A stretch of 64,000 bases of DNA from Tamarix chinensis (taxonomy: Eukaryota > Streptophyta > Magnoliopsida > Caryophyllales > Tamaricaceae): assembly GCA_030549775.1 (NCBI GenBank), contig CM060174.1, forward strand, positions 6,391,391 through 6,455,390, read 5' to 3'. Positions 32,872-45,311 of this stretch are shown here, piece by piece. The notes under the pieces were generated by a model. That model saw only the letters and a list, made by a program, of their open reading frames with translations. It searched no databases and was not told the DNA's origin. Made by a program: the position numbers and the translations under genes. Every line of letters begins with the position of its first letter. Within the stretch, counting starts at the first letter, position 1.

Positions 32872-33362
32872 TGTTGGAGATATGCCCTATGAACCAACAA
32901 TGGAGATTTTGTTAGGCAGCCGACTTTCATACAACTTGAGTAATTATAATGTCTCTCTAAAGGGGTCACTTATGACTCATGGTTTAAAAAGGTTTTTTCG
33001 GCCAATGACTAATGTTGGGTAAACTCATCGGATCATACACTAGAATGATATAGATTTAACATAATAGGACTAAGATATCTGATATAGTTTGAGCTTGTTA
33101 AATATATCCAACACTAGATCTTATAGGATTTTACGTGGTATTGTCTCCTTTATAAAAAGGTAGAGCGCCACGTTGGAATTTAAACAGACAGAACGTTAAA
33201 TTTTTACGAGTTTTTTCCACAACCACCCTAGATAGACTAATATCATTTCTTAGAGTTAGCACACCCAGTATTGGATTGAGCGAGTTTGTGTGGATACCAT
33301 TAGAAGCATGAAAATTGGCACATAATCCCAACATGTATTTATCACACTGAAAGAAGCCAACA
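32872..33362 (+). repeat. 5' LTR of the Angela/Tork-like copia element
   Basis: Begins TGTTGGAGATATGCCC and ends GAAGCCAACA, homologous to 61740-62228. Sirevirus-type gag follows at once, with no recognisable PBS or leader, so a junction deletion is inferred. Confidence 0.75.
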
Positions 33363-33958
33363 TGGATGACAATATCAAATGCCACAAGTGTGGAAAAGCT
33401 GGGCATGCCGTCCGTGACTGCTATGAGTTTAGAAATGAAATTTCTAAGAAAATGGAAAGGAACAAAGGGAATACAAGCAACAATGAAGGAAGGCAAGAAA
33501 CAAGAAAATCCATAGTTGCCTTTGGCAAAAGTGAAGGTGAACCTCCGATGAAGAGGAAGAAATTGCCAACCATTGTTTCATCTCTCTAGAAGAGGAATCA
33601 TCAGCCTATACCTCCGTCACTAACTTCAATGATGAAGATGACATCGATGAGGTACAATCCTATTCACTCTACAACTTCTTATATGTCTTGCATGATTCAT
33701 TATGCGATAATGATAGACTACCTAAAAAAAGACAACATGAAGAAGCTGCTTAATCACTTAAATGACCCACACACTCTTGCATTATATGAAAATGTTCTTC
33801 TTGAATGTGCCATACTTCTTATCAAAATGGAGCTAGCGAATAAAATAACCGAATTTAATGCATGCAAGAAATTTATTTGATATGATCACAAGGTTATGAT
33901 AGATTAGTTTTAATCCAAAATAGTTGATCTACAAGCTAAATGTGATAAATTTATAAAG
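33363..33958 (+). pseudogene. Sirevirus gag fragment with zinc knuckle
   Basis: A CCHC knuckle, KCHKCGKAGHAVRDC, is encoded at about 33377-33421, followed by a basic stretch (PPMKRKK) and, after a frame change, an acidic segment (SVTNFNDEDDIDEVQSYSL, about 33612-33672) and a coiled-coil-like remainder. The order fits the C-terminal half of Sirevirus gag. It continues at 36290 after the hAT-like insertion, whose 8-bp duplication marks the break. Confidence 0.7.
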
Positions 33959-33966
33959 GTTACATA

Positions 33967-34526
33967 TAGGCATGTTCAATGGGTTGGGTTTGCTATGGTA
34001 AGCTATAATCCAACCCATGAACTTAAGTTATAATATAAGTGGGTTGGGTTATTATTTTAAATGGGTTATTATGGGTTGAACCCATATACATATTATTTAA
34101 ACATGGGTTAGTTTGGATTTAAGTATAATTGGTCATGGGTTGCCATGGTAACCCATAAGCTGAGAATATCTAACAACATGAATTTGAAAATTTCAAAAGC
34201 TTTTTCCACATCCGATTTCAAAATTTCGCTCGGATTTTTCGTCGGTGAATCCGATATTTCCAGCTCTGAGGACTTTAACGCTGAGGTATTTGGAAGGAGA
34301 AACACGTCTAAGAAACCAGTTTCTTGATTTCAAAGAAGATAGGGATGAGAAAAAACGTAAAAATATTATTTTTAAAAAATCTAGGAAACGGAGATATAAT
34401 TATACATCTATACACATATATGTATATGTATATACATATAGATATACATCTATACACATATATGTATATGTATATACATATATTTAAGAAAAAAAATATA
34501 TGTATATACACATATATGTATGTATG

Positions 34527-34563
<37 letters not shown>

Positions 34564-36281
34564 GTATATGTATATACATATATTTAAGAGAAAAATATAT
34601 ATATGTATGTATGTATGTATACATGTATATATAAATGTATATATATCTATATACACATATATGTATATGTATATACATATATTTAAGAGAAAAAAACATT
34701 TGACGAGTCAATTAATTGGGCAGAGTAGAGAAGGTCGGAGGCAACACTGGCGGCGGAGAAATACGGCGATCAGTTATGTTACAGCGACGTTGCACGGAGA
34801 CGGGGCGAGAAAAAACGGAAAACTGTCATTTTTTAAAAAATTTAGGAAATGAAGACGGTAAGAAACGTAAAAAAAATTATATATATACATATGATATACA
34901 TATATATATAAATAAATAAATTAGATCTACTAAAATTAAGAGAAAAAAACTTTGACGAGTCAATTAATTACGCAGAGTAGCGAAGGTCGAAGGCAACACT
35001 GACGGCGGAAGAATACCGCGGCGAATAGTTATATTATAGTGGCGTTGCACGAAGACTGGGACGAGAAGAAACACAAAGATTTTTGGAGGAGGAAATATTT
35101 TTTATACGTTTTTCGGCTATGATCTCACTGCTTTACTTCAGTCCTTACTCTTAAATATGCTAGAAGGGTAATTTGGTCCATATAAAAAGTAGTAAAAACA
35201 CGTAAGTACGGATGACCAAATAATTTTCCTTTACTTTCTTTTGTTTTCCTTCGGGTCAACCTAAGAAAGCTGTATAGTGTAAGTTTCCACAATATTTCTT
35301 TCCTTTAAATTTTTTTAGCAACCAAACATAGAAAAATAAATTTCCATCAACTTTTTTTTCCTTTCCTCCTAGTTTTCCATAAACCAAACGAAGTCTGCTT
35401 GTATTCTATTGTTAAAAATTAAAAAAATTCTCCTATTCTATTTATTGAGATTCTGAAATCCAAAAGTCACTCTCACCGACTAACTTAATCATGTCATGTG
35501 CATGGAATTTAAGACGAGGAGTTCATATCCTCTTGTTTCCATGTACGGATATCGTTCGAGTCATGTCGTAAATGATTTCTCAAAAATAGATTTCATGAAA
35601 CTATTATTATGAGTTATTATTTCCTTTTACAAAAATATTCCCCCCAGTACATTGATAATTTGGTTCGACATTTTTTGGATAATATTTGTTTTTACCGTTT
35701 AAGTGATAATAAATAAAAATACGAAAACGTATGTTTAAGCTTATCAGTGATATTCCATTGTGTTTATAAATTTATGTTAATTAAATTATGTATTAAAAGC
35801 ATTTAAAATTCCTCTAAAAAAGATTTCGGAAAAAAATTCATCTTTTTAAAGAAATTTTTATAAAGAAGACAAATATACTAAATAAATGTGATCATCGTTC
35901 TTTTATAATATGTTTGACACTTGACATGACTATTTTATTAGATTGAAGGCGGTGGTTGTGAATTGAAGAAAAGGGAAAATAGAGAGGAAGGAAAATAATT
36001 GTAGTAATTGTGGTGGTGGTGGTGGTGGACGCGGTGTTAGTAATGGTGGTGGAAGGGATGGTAGCAATGGTGGTTGAGACGGTGATAGTAAAGGTTAAGA
36101 TATGATTGTTTATATATATACTAACCCACGCTAGCTCATGGTTAACCCGTATAACCAATGGGTTATGATGGGTTGGATTAAAAATTATTAATTATTTTCT
36201 ACAACCCATCGTGGGTTAGACCATGGGTTATATAAATTATATGGGTTGGGTTAAACCATGACCACCCATTTGAACACCCTA
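33967..36281. mobile_element. 2.3-kb non-autonomous hAT-like element
   Basis: Ends TAGGCATGTTCAA and (reverse complement) TAGGGTGTTCAAA, with an exact 8-bp duplication GTTACATA at 33959-33966 and 36282-36289. Subterminal zones (33975-34160, 36120-36270) are packed with GGGTT/AACCC motifs such as ATGGGTTGGGTT. The interior holds three related modules (34325-34400, 34705-34870, 34950-35090), four (TA/CA)-type palindromic arrays between the first two, a purine/pyrimidine segment near 35200-35400, and a (GGT)n run at about 36011-36028. No transposase recognised. Confidence 0.85.
34400..34697. repeat. TA/CA-rich palindromic arrays in the hAT-like element
   Basis: The phrase TATATGTATATGTATATACA followed by TATATTTAAGA recurs at about 34455-34488, 34559-34595 and 34656-34697, with a (CA)n tract at 34530-34560. 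Each phrase is near-palindromic and could fold into a hairpin. Short frames called through here on both strands are artefacts. Confidence 0.85.
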
Positions 36282-36289
36282 GTTACATA

Positions 36290-36640
36290 TACCTTCACAA
36301 AAGGGTGAATAATATTTAAATGTGTTATTAAGTGATCAAAAATAATTTAAGGATCGTGAGGGCTTAGGCTATGGAAACAAGAAAGTAATTAAATGCCAAA
36401 CACTAAAGGATTTCTTTGTAAGAGCTTCCAAATAACATTAAGTGAATGCTTATCCTACATCAAGTAGTTATAGTGTGTGTGGAAAAAGTGGGCACTCATC
36501 TATAATGTGTAGACATGCCAAAAATACAAAATTCACCTCCACTCATAAGAAATTATTGTGTGTAATATGTGTGGTAAATATGGTCATGTTGCTTCATCAT
36601 ATAATTTTATAAAAAATACCAAAGTAATTCAAAAGTTTAA
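36290..36640 (+). pseudogene. Sirevirus gag, C-terminal continuation
   Basis: Continues the gag frame after the hAT-like insertion, with GLGYGNKKVIKCQTLKDFF near 36360-36415 and a second knuckle, CGKSGHSSIMCRH, near 36475-36515. Frames are broken. Confidence 0.65.
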
Positions 36641-36769
36641 GTAGGTGTGGGTACCTTAGGGGACCATCCTACATGAATTGAACACTAACCTAATTAGGTT
36701 CCATTCAAAGGGTACCTAAATTAGGATATTTGTGCCCATAAGTATGCTTCAAAGTCTAGATAATAAGCC

Positions 36770-39740
36770 ACAAATGGTTCCTAGATAGTGGATGCTCAAG
36801 ACACATGACAGGTGATCAAACCATGTTCTCTAAGATAACTCCATTTGACCTTTGGGGACACATCAAAAGGAAAGATTATTAGTATTGGTAGCATCAATAT
36901 TGGTAGCTCTAAACCCTTCATAAATAATATATATTTGGTTGATAGCATTAAGCATAATTTGATTAGCATTAGCCAACTATATGATAAAGGATTTCTAGTA
37001 AAAATTTAAAACTCACATTGCATGATTTCAAATGGCGTAAATAAATCCGTTCTCTTTGTATGCCCATACATCAACAATGTGTATATACATGATGTTAAAC
37101 CAATAAAATTACATAATGCATGTCTAAGAGCAATTGACAATGATGCATGGTTATGGCATAAACGCATAACACATGGTAGCATGAATTTATCAAACAAACT
37201 TGCTAGTAAAGAACTAGTATGTGGTCTTCCAAAGTTGAATACTGCAAAAGACCAATTATGTGATGCATGTAAATAAGAAAAACAACGTAGGGTTACCTTC
37301 AAGCTAAAAAAATGTTATAACCACATCTCAACCACTTGAGTTGTTGTATATCGATCTATTTGGGTCTACTAGGACCCATAACATGGATGGTTGTAGATAT
37401 AAATTAGTCATTGTATATGATTATTCACGTTATACATGGACATTATTTCTTTCTACTAAAGATGATGCTTTTAACGCTTTTCTTGTGCTTTCTAAGAAAA
37501 TTCAAGTAGAAAAGAGAACTATGATCCTTGCTATAATGAGCAATCGAGAAAGGAGTTTGATAATGTCATCTTCATGGATTTCTATAATCAAAATGTTATT
37601 ACTCACAACTTCTCGGTACTAATGATGCCATAACAAAATGGTATGGTGGAAAGGAAAAACAAAACCTTGGAGGAGGTTGCAAGAGCCATGCTATGTGACT
37701 CCAAGCTTCCAAAATACTTTTGGGATGAATTCATTGCCACCAAAATCTATGCAATGAATGGAGTACTCATATGGTCCATCTTAAAAAATACACCCTATGA
37801 GACTACAAATGTAATAAACCAAATGTTTGCAAATGCTTTACCCTTAACAATGGGAAAAGCAATTTCAATAAGTTTGAATCCAAAGCAAATGAAGGTATTT
37901 TCATTGGCTATTCTTTACGTAGCAAAGCTTACCAGATTCACTAAATAAATAATGTTAGTTGAAGAATACGTGCATATTTTTTTTTTATGAATTTTGTTCT
38001 AGTGTGCAGAAAACTCAAGAGGAAGAATTTGATTTTTTCCATCCAAGTTGAGAGCTTGCTAGAACATTACAACAAGATAAGCATAGAAGAAGAGAAAGAT
38101 GAAGCTCCTCCAATAAATCAACAAGAAGATGAAGTGGGAGGGGACCTTTCTAGAGTAAGGAGATATGCCTATAGACATCCTCAAGAACTCATAATTGGTG
38201 ATCTCAAAAGAGGAGTTGCAACAAGATACTCACTAGGTAAAATTTGCAATCATTTAGAATTTCTATCTCAAATAGAACCTAAATCTCACTTGGAAGCCAT
38301 GAATAATGAAAATTAGATCATAACAATGCAAGATGAGCTTAACCAATTTAAGAGAAATCAAGTTTTAGAATTAGTCATATTGCCTCCCAATAGACCCATC
38401 ATTGGGACTAAATAGGTCTTAAAAAACAAGTTAGATGAGGGTGGCATTGTGGTTATAAATAAAACCCGATTGGTTGCCAAATGATATAATTAAGAAGAAG
38501 GCATTGATTTCAAGGAAACCCTTGCCCCTGTAGCTAGACTCGAGGCTGCAAGGTATGTTTCTTGTATTTGTATCATCCATGTGCTTTACATTATTTCAAT
38601 GGATGTCAAAAGTGCTTTCCTTAATTATTTTTTTGAAGAATAGTTATATGTTAAGCAACTTCCCTATTTTAAAATTGACTTAAACCTAATCATGTTTGCA
38701 AACTCAATAAGGCACTTTACTGTTTTAAATAAGCTCCTAGAGCTTGATATGAAAAGGTGAGGAAATTTCTATTAGAAAAAGATTTTGAAAGAGTTAAAAT
38801 TGATAAAAATCTTTTTTAAAAGAAAACCAAAAAGGGCTTACTACTTGTAAAATATATGTTGATGACATAATATTCATTGCTACTAATGAGTCCTACATAA
38901 GGACTTTTCTACCTTAATGTGTAGTGAGTTAGAAATGAGCATGATGGGTGATTTGGCCTACTTCTTTGGACTTCAAATCAAGCAATCAGAGGAAAGAATA
39001 TTTGTCAACCAAGAAAGGTACATAAAAGAACTAATCAAACAGTTTAAAAAAATGAGAGCAAACCTTGTGGTACACCCATGGACACTACCATAAAGCTTGA
39101 CATAGATGATAGGTAAACAAGTTGATCAAAAGCATTATTGAGTTATAATCGGATCACTTCTTTATAATACAGTATCTAAACCTGATATCATGTTTAGTAT
39201 ATGCTTATGTGTTAGGTTTTAATGTAATCCTAAGAAATATCACCTGACTGCGGTCAAGATAATCCTTAGGTATCTAATTAGTACACATAACCTAGGCTTA
39301 TTTTACCCTAGTGATACTCTTCTAGACTTAGTAGGATATTATGATGCTACTTTTGTAGGATATAAAGTTGATAGAAAAATTACTTTAGATACCTGCCAAT
39401 TTCTTGGAGAATCCCTAGTTAGTTGGTATAGCAATAAGCACTCTAGTGTGACACTTTCTATAGCTAAAGCATAATATATAGCGACACGTGCTTGTTGTGC
39501 ACAAATAATTTGGATGAAACATCAACTAAGTGATTATGGGCTTAAACTTGAAAAGTTCCAATTAGATGCGACAATTCTAGTGTTGTATGCCTCACTAAAA
39601 ATTCCGTTCAACACTCTAAGTCTAAACATATAGAAATAAGGCATCACTTCATAAGAGACCATGTTAAAAAGGGTGATGTAAATGTAGAATTTGTAGATAT
39701 ATTACATCAATGAGGAGACATCTTTACTAAGCCACTAAAT
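36770..39740 (+). pseudogene. Sirevirus-like pol: PR, INT, RT, RNase H (broken)
   Basis: The protease active site reads WFLDSGCSRHMTGDQTMF (about 36780-36830). GAG-pre-integrase reads AWLWHKRITHGSMNLSNKL (about 37145-37200), ending with LCDACK (near 37275). The integrase core has LLYIDLFGSTRTHN (37340-37380), YDYSRYTWTLFLS and MVERKNKTLEEVARAML (37643-37693). RT shows FKETLAPVARLEAAR (38508-38550) and an intact catalytic box YVDDIIF (about 38854-38874). RNase H ends with HIEIRHHFIRDHVKKGDV (39628-39680) and DIFTKPLNEE (39718-39750). Frame changes and stops occur throughout, so it is non-functional, although key motifs survive. Confidence 0.85.
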
Positions 39741-39749
39741 GAAGAAATA

Positions 39750-40640
39750 TTCACAAAAATTTGGAGAGAATTTAGAATAAAATTTCTATGATTAAAATTA
39801 TCTCTCCCATAACATTGTAAAAATTCTAAAAAAAAAGTAATAATTAATCATCAAAATGATCAAAATCATAATAACTTATCCTAAAATTGCATAAATTTAA
39901 GTAAAAACATGACCTATATGATCATTGATTAATGTGATATATTTAAAGGAAAATTTTCATTATGGCTTTCAATCAAAGAAGATTTAAAAATCTAAAAATG
40001 TGACTTGAGTGGGCGAACCAGTTAACCAGTTGACAAACCAGTTAATGGGTTAACAGGTCCAATCGACTAGTTAGTTTAAACCGGAGGGGTAAAATTGTTA
40101 CTAGTTTGTTTTTAAACTAATTTGCATTAGTCGACTAGATGGCCAATCCCATCGAATTGATATCACGAATAATCAACTAATATACTTAAAATTAATCGAG
40201 TGGTTCATCAAGCATATAAATAAGGCCCTTACCAGTTCAACGAAACCCTCAAACTTAGTTTTCCTAAACCTTTCAACTCATCTTTGCCACTTTCTACTCT
40301 CAATTTCAAATCGATCAAACCTTCATCAAAATACACAAAATCAAACTTGTCAAGGTAAAATTGATAACAAAAAATCATTACTCAACTACAACTATGTTTA
40401 TTTTACTCTCACTTACTTGAATATGGGTAAGATTGCCAAACACTTAACTCTTTCATTTGTCTAATTTGCTTATAGTCGACACACCATAATTCTAAACTAG
40501 GGATGTATTTACACTTCCTTCAATAATTTCACAACAAAAGTAAATTGTTCTCATTATTTCTCATCAATTATGAATATACTCATTCTTGCACACCCTTGTT
40601 TCTCACCTATTCATTATAATTTCTAATCTTGTTGTGGTGT
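39750..40640 (+). other. Sirevirus post-pol spacer with CGACTAGTT-type repeats
   Basis: AT-rich sequence. About 40010-40200 contains several variants of CCAGTTGAC and CAATCGACTAGTTAG, the same short motif seen in the 3' LTR at 47060-47540. No coding motif recognised. Confidence 0.5.
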
Positions 40641-41471
40641 AATGACTAAGAGAAAATCAACTGCCTCCACCACTATCCGTGGGGGTGCTACTACTCTTCC
40701 CATTAAATAGTCTTGTACCCAATCAAGTCATCTGGCTTAAACGACAATTCACATTGAACAACCCACTACTTCACCTCACAACTCTCCATCTCGGGCATCG
40801 TCATCTTCTTTCTCTTATTTGGAAGAAGCTATTCGCCTATCTCCACCTCATTCTAAGCCCACCGCTCCTTGAACTTGTTCTTCATCCACTAAGACACATA
40901 TTATCTCTACATCTTGATTAGCAAGGACAACCGAGGCATCCCCTCAGTCCATGTATTTTTTTTTGTGTGATGGATGACTAGCAATAATGGATCAAATCCT
41001 TTCACAAAGAGAAAGTTAACCCAAGGAAGGGCATTGATGTGATATCATGCACCGACCAATTAAAACTTCTTTTTCTAACCTCCACCTTATCCCTCTTTTC
41101 ACTCTAAGTAATTTAGTTTAATGACTTAGTTCAGCTTTTCTACGCAAATCTCACAGTTCATGTTATGAGAACCACCATCACCACTCATGTATTAGGTGTT
41201 TCCATTACTTAATGAGGTTAGGTTGGCTCAAATTCTAGGCATTGAGCACAACATTGGGACTGACAATACTGATATAGAGTGGATGAGAACTAGGCTCCCC
41301 GATAAGATTCTATTGGATATGCAAATTTGCTATTTTGTCTACGGAGGAACTACTAATTCTTACTATCTACCACCCTTCAAGAGGGTTGTCACTATATGGT
41401 ATCCTCTATTATCTTTCCTAGAGCAAGCTTGGGGATAGATATGACCCTTAAGGATTGGTATGGGAAAAACC

Positions 41472-44400
41472 TGTAATATCCCAAAGCCCTATTTTAGGAA
41501 TTAAAAATAAAATAAGGATTTTTAGGTGAGATTTAATTAAATATACCATTTTTAATAAAATAATAATAATAATATAATAATAATAATAATTAAGGCTAAA
41601 AGGAGGAAGTTAATGTAGGGATCAAATTAGTGGAGAATATAATAAATTAACAAACTAAAACAAATTTTAAGTAACAAATTTTAAGTAAATAATAATAATA
41701 ATAATTTCTAAATTAATAAAAAATAATAATTTATTATTACTAATTTTGTTATTCCCAAAATTTTAAAAAAAATCCCAAAACACTCCAACCACCTTACTTT
41801 TATTTTTCTTTTTCCTTTCTTCCTTTCTTCTTCTTGTTTCTTTTCTCCCCACTCTTCGAACCGTGCGACTCCCAACGCAGCCCATACTCCCTCTCCTCCT
41901 CTCCTTTCCTTCTTCCCCAACCCACTTCTCTCTTTTTTTCTCGTGCGGCCCAACACCATCTGCCCCCTTCTTTTCCCCTTTTCTCCCTTTCTCTTTTCCT
42001 TTCTTCCCCTTTTACCCCCATCTTCAACCTCGCCCCTCTATCAATGTATCACACATGGCTGCTTCATAGCCACGGATCTCTCTAGCCCCTCACCTTCCCC
42101 TCATCTTGACCTATATGGCATGTAGTTGGCACTGCCTTGCACTAGTCCCCACCCCTATGTAGCCCCAAAACTCCCCACCTAACCCTTGTGACCCTACCAA
42201 AGCCCAGCCCTATCCCCTAGCTGTGCATGATGCACCGGTCTACACGCCAACCAATAGCCAACCACCCTCCCCTTGTCTTCTACCTTCCTTTGTCCACTTC
42301 CCCAACCTTCTCCCCTATTTATGCCCCCTACGCCTCTAGTTTCCCTTCTTTTTCTACCACTCCAGAATTCCCCAACTCCCTTGCATCCTCTCTTTAGTTG
42401 CTGCCACCGCCAACGTTGTGCCACACCACCGCTTCCACACCCATCTTTCCTCTTCCCTACACCACCCTCCACCGATCAAGACCTCCCCTACCCCTAACTC
42501 TCCCTCCTCTTCTCTCCCCACCTGTGCAAAGTGGGTAGCCATCTCTGCAACTTGCACTACCCTACGCCGCCATTGCTATAGCAAACACCACCTTCACTGC
42601 CTCCCTTCCTGCCTAGAAAACCTCCCCTACCTTCCTACACCACCAATTCCCCTATCCTCTCCCTCCTTCCTCCTCCTTTTCTCTCCTTCTCTCTCGGCCA
42701 CCACCGCGGCCATTGCTTACACTACCGCCATGAGACACCACCACCACCTCCATGACCCCCTTTGACCCAAAAACCCTACCACCTAAGAAAACCTTACTTC
42801 TCTCCCATTTCCAACCCTAAAAATCCCTCCTTTTCTATCACCACTGCCTCCACCACCTTGTGCCACCACCCTAGCCTATTACTCCTCCTCTAGTTGTGCC
42901 CTTAACCTTTGTATTTATTAAATATAAATTATTTTACATACTTTACCATTATTAACCTTATTGTTTTTATTATTATTAATCATCTTATTACTAATATTTA
43001 GTTAGGAAAATAAAAATAAAAAGGAAAAAGGAGTAGGAAGAAGGTTTAATAATTAGTGTTCCATTTCTTATAGGCTATGAACCAAACCCTTCCTGTAAGG
43101 AGGCATATGATTTGTGCTCCAAGCCCTGTGTCCTATTAGGTAAGGATATGGTTAAGGCTTAGTTTTGCTATGATTTGTGTGTTTATGGGTGTAATGATAT
43201 ATGTTACGTATTTATATGTGCATATGGACTAAAAATATGTGTGGTGCAACTTACTTTGCATGGAGCTAAGGTAAGTTGTGTATGATTTATGATATGGGTG
43301 ATATGACTTGTTATTTATGGCATGCTCTTATGTATGGTTGTATGGTATGACATGAATGTTAAGAGGCCTTAAGTGGTTTTGAGAGGTTGTGGGGCTCTAA
43401 AAGAAATAAAGATGGTAGAGTGAGTAAGAAGAAGTGGGAAAAAGGCTTAAGTATATTGTGACCTATGGGTGATAAAATAAAGGAAGAATGATAATCAAAT
43501 GAAAGATTAGAGTAAAATCTTGCATGGGAAGTGTGAGGCTTACATGATATGGTTAGTCTTTGCATAGTTAAAAGTTTACATGGAAAATTTTGGTTTAAGG
43601 TTTAAACATGGTGAGGACAGAGTATTTTGGGTGATTAGAGTCTTTGAGGAAAAGATAGTACATGGGTTGGTAGAAGTGTATATGAGAGCTCAACTAGGGT
43701 TTTTGGGAAAAAAACCCCTAAGTATGGAGTGGTATGAGAGAGAGTTATAGAGGCTGGTTAGAATTAGGGTTAAAATTAGAAGGGTGTCTTATGAAGGGTC
43801 TAGTGGAAATGAGGTTGGAGTTGGTGTGTGAAGGGACGATGTAAAAGAAAAGAGGAGTATTCGCGTTTTGGGGTGGTCAACTAGGGTTTCCTTATCACAT
43901 GTGGAAAATAGGAGAGTAGAGTTTGTGATGTTTTGGAGGGGGTTGAGTGGAGTGATGATGTTGGAGTTAAAGAGGAGTATGAGCTATGTATGAAAAAGAG
44001 AGGCTAGGGCCAAATATGCTAGATTAGGGTTTTCAAAAATAATCCCTAGTAAGTGATGGTGAGCCTAAGTGGAGAAATGGGAAAGTGGGCATTAACCTAC
44101 ATGCATAGGGGCTTTTGGATTCATGATGAGTAGGGTGGAATGTGAGAAAGAAGTCTTGGAGTCCTAGGGAGTGTAGAGACTCCAAGTTATGGGATAGGGT
44201 TATTCAAGGATTCTAGGGTGGAAGAGTATGAATGGAAAGTCCATTGGGGGTATGTGTGTCTAGTAGGGAATTACTTACTGAATAAGATATGAATAAAACA
44301 CTAACCCTTTTAAGTGGAAGACTATTGAGCTGGGTCCTGACCAATCCACTGGCGAGAATAGTGGCTAAGTGCATTTTACCCTAGGGACCGATCCACTAGC

Positions 44401-45311
44401 GAATAAAAGTGGTCAGGTGCATTCTGCCCTAGAGTGTATTATGATCCATCGGCTATAATAAGGGGGGGATCCTAAGCTCAATTATCTAAATCCTAGATGA
44501 TAACAAATCATGGAAAACATACTAATTACTAATAGTAGAACACCATATGAGTCGGGGCTAGACCAATCCACTGGCAAGAAGTATTTTACCCTGGAGACCA
44601 TTCCACTAGCAAATAATAGTGGGCAGGAGCACCCTACTCTAGAGTGTATTATGATCCACCGGCCATAATAGTGGGGTTCCTATACTTATATGGATATAAT
44701 TCAAGAAATGTGTGAAGATGGTATTATTGGCCTAAATTCTAATAATGGGGATTAATCGGAATGACTTACTGCATGCATTATCTACCTATTTCTTGTTATG
44801 CTATGTCTTAGCTATATGGTTACCTTACTCAATACGTAGCATACTGATCACCCTTTCATGGGTGTTACTCATTCCCACGAGCAGTGGCCCCTCCTAAGTA
44901 TGTGCAAGTAAGAGATGATTCCTATGATGACTTTGATGCTTATGATGCCTTGGGCGGGACTAAGTGATGACTTATTATACCTGATGTAGGGTCCAAGAGG
45001 GTGTTCTCCAGACTTATTGTTTCTTGTTTTCCTGTTGTTTTTACTTCCCCCGTAGTGGGCATCATTTGTATTTAGTTTGCATTCTGTATTAACTCTAACA
45101 TTATGTACTCTGGCTTTATTATGAAATGTTGAACTATTTTGGTTTTTATTGATTATTCACGTTAATACTTTTAGTTCCTTTAACCTTGTGGTTAGTATGA
45201 GATTGGTTAGGGGTCATTCTTGTACTAATCATGGTGATAGAACCCCCGTTTTTAATGTATGGTTTTCTATAGCAAATGAAAATTTTCAATTGTAAATTTT
45301 AGGGTGTTACA
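41472..45311 (+). mobile_element. 3840-bp solo LTR (copy C) in the Sirevirus env-like region
   Basis: Begins TGTAATATCCC and ends TAGGGTGTTACA, with an exact 5-bp duplication AAACC at 41467-41471 and 45312-45316. It has the family's AT-rich head, CT-rich block (41760-42900), CCACCGG-type array (44320-44700) and tail with AGCAAATGAAAATTTTCAAT, but no AT-rich tandem array. That absence roughly accounts for its being 1.1 kb shorter than copy B. Confidence 0.9.
44320..44700 (+). repeat. CCACCGG-type tandem array in LTR copy C
   Basis: About six units of 45-55 bp reading GATCCACTAGCGAATA, AAAGTGGTCAGGTGCATT and CTGCCCTAGAG, with the same two sub-blocks as copies A and B. More substitutions than in copy B. 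Confidence 0.75.

Noticed and set aside
33131..33496. 121-aa minus-strand frame
   Set aside because: Spans the copia LTR and antisense of the Sirevirus zinc knuckle; no independent support.
34245..34852. Several Tyr/Ile/His-rich frames on both strands
   Set aside because: Translations of TA/CA microsatellite-like arrays.
41708..42765. Frames up to 115 aa on both strands
   Set aside because: CT-rich block of LTR copy C; no conserved product.
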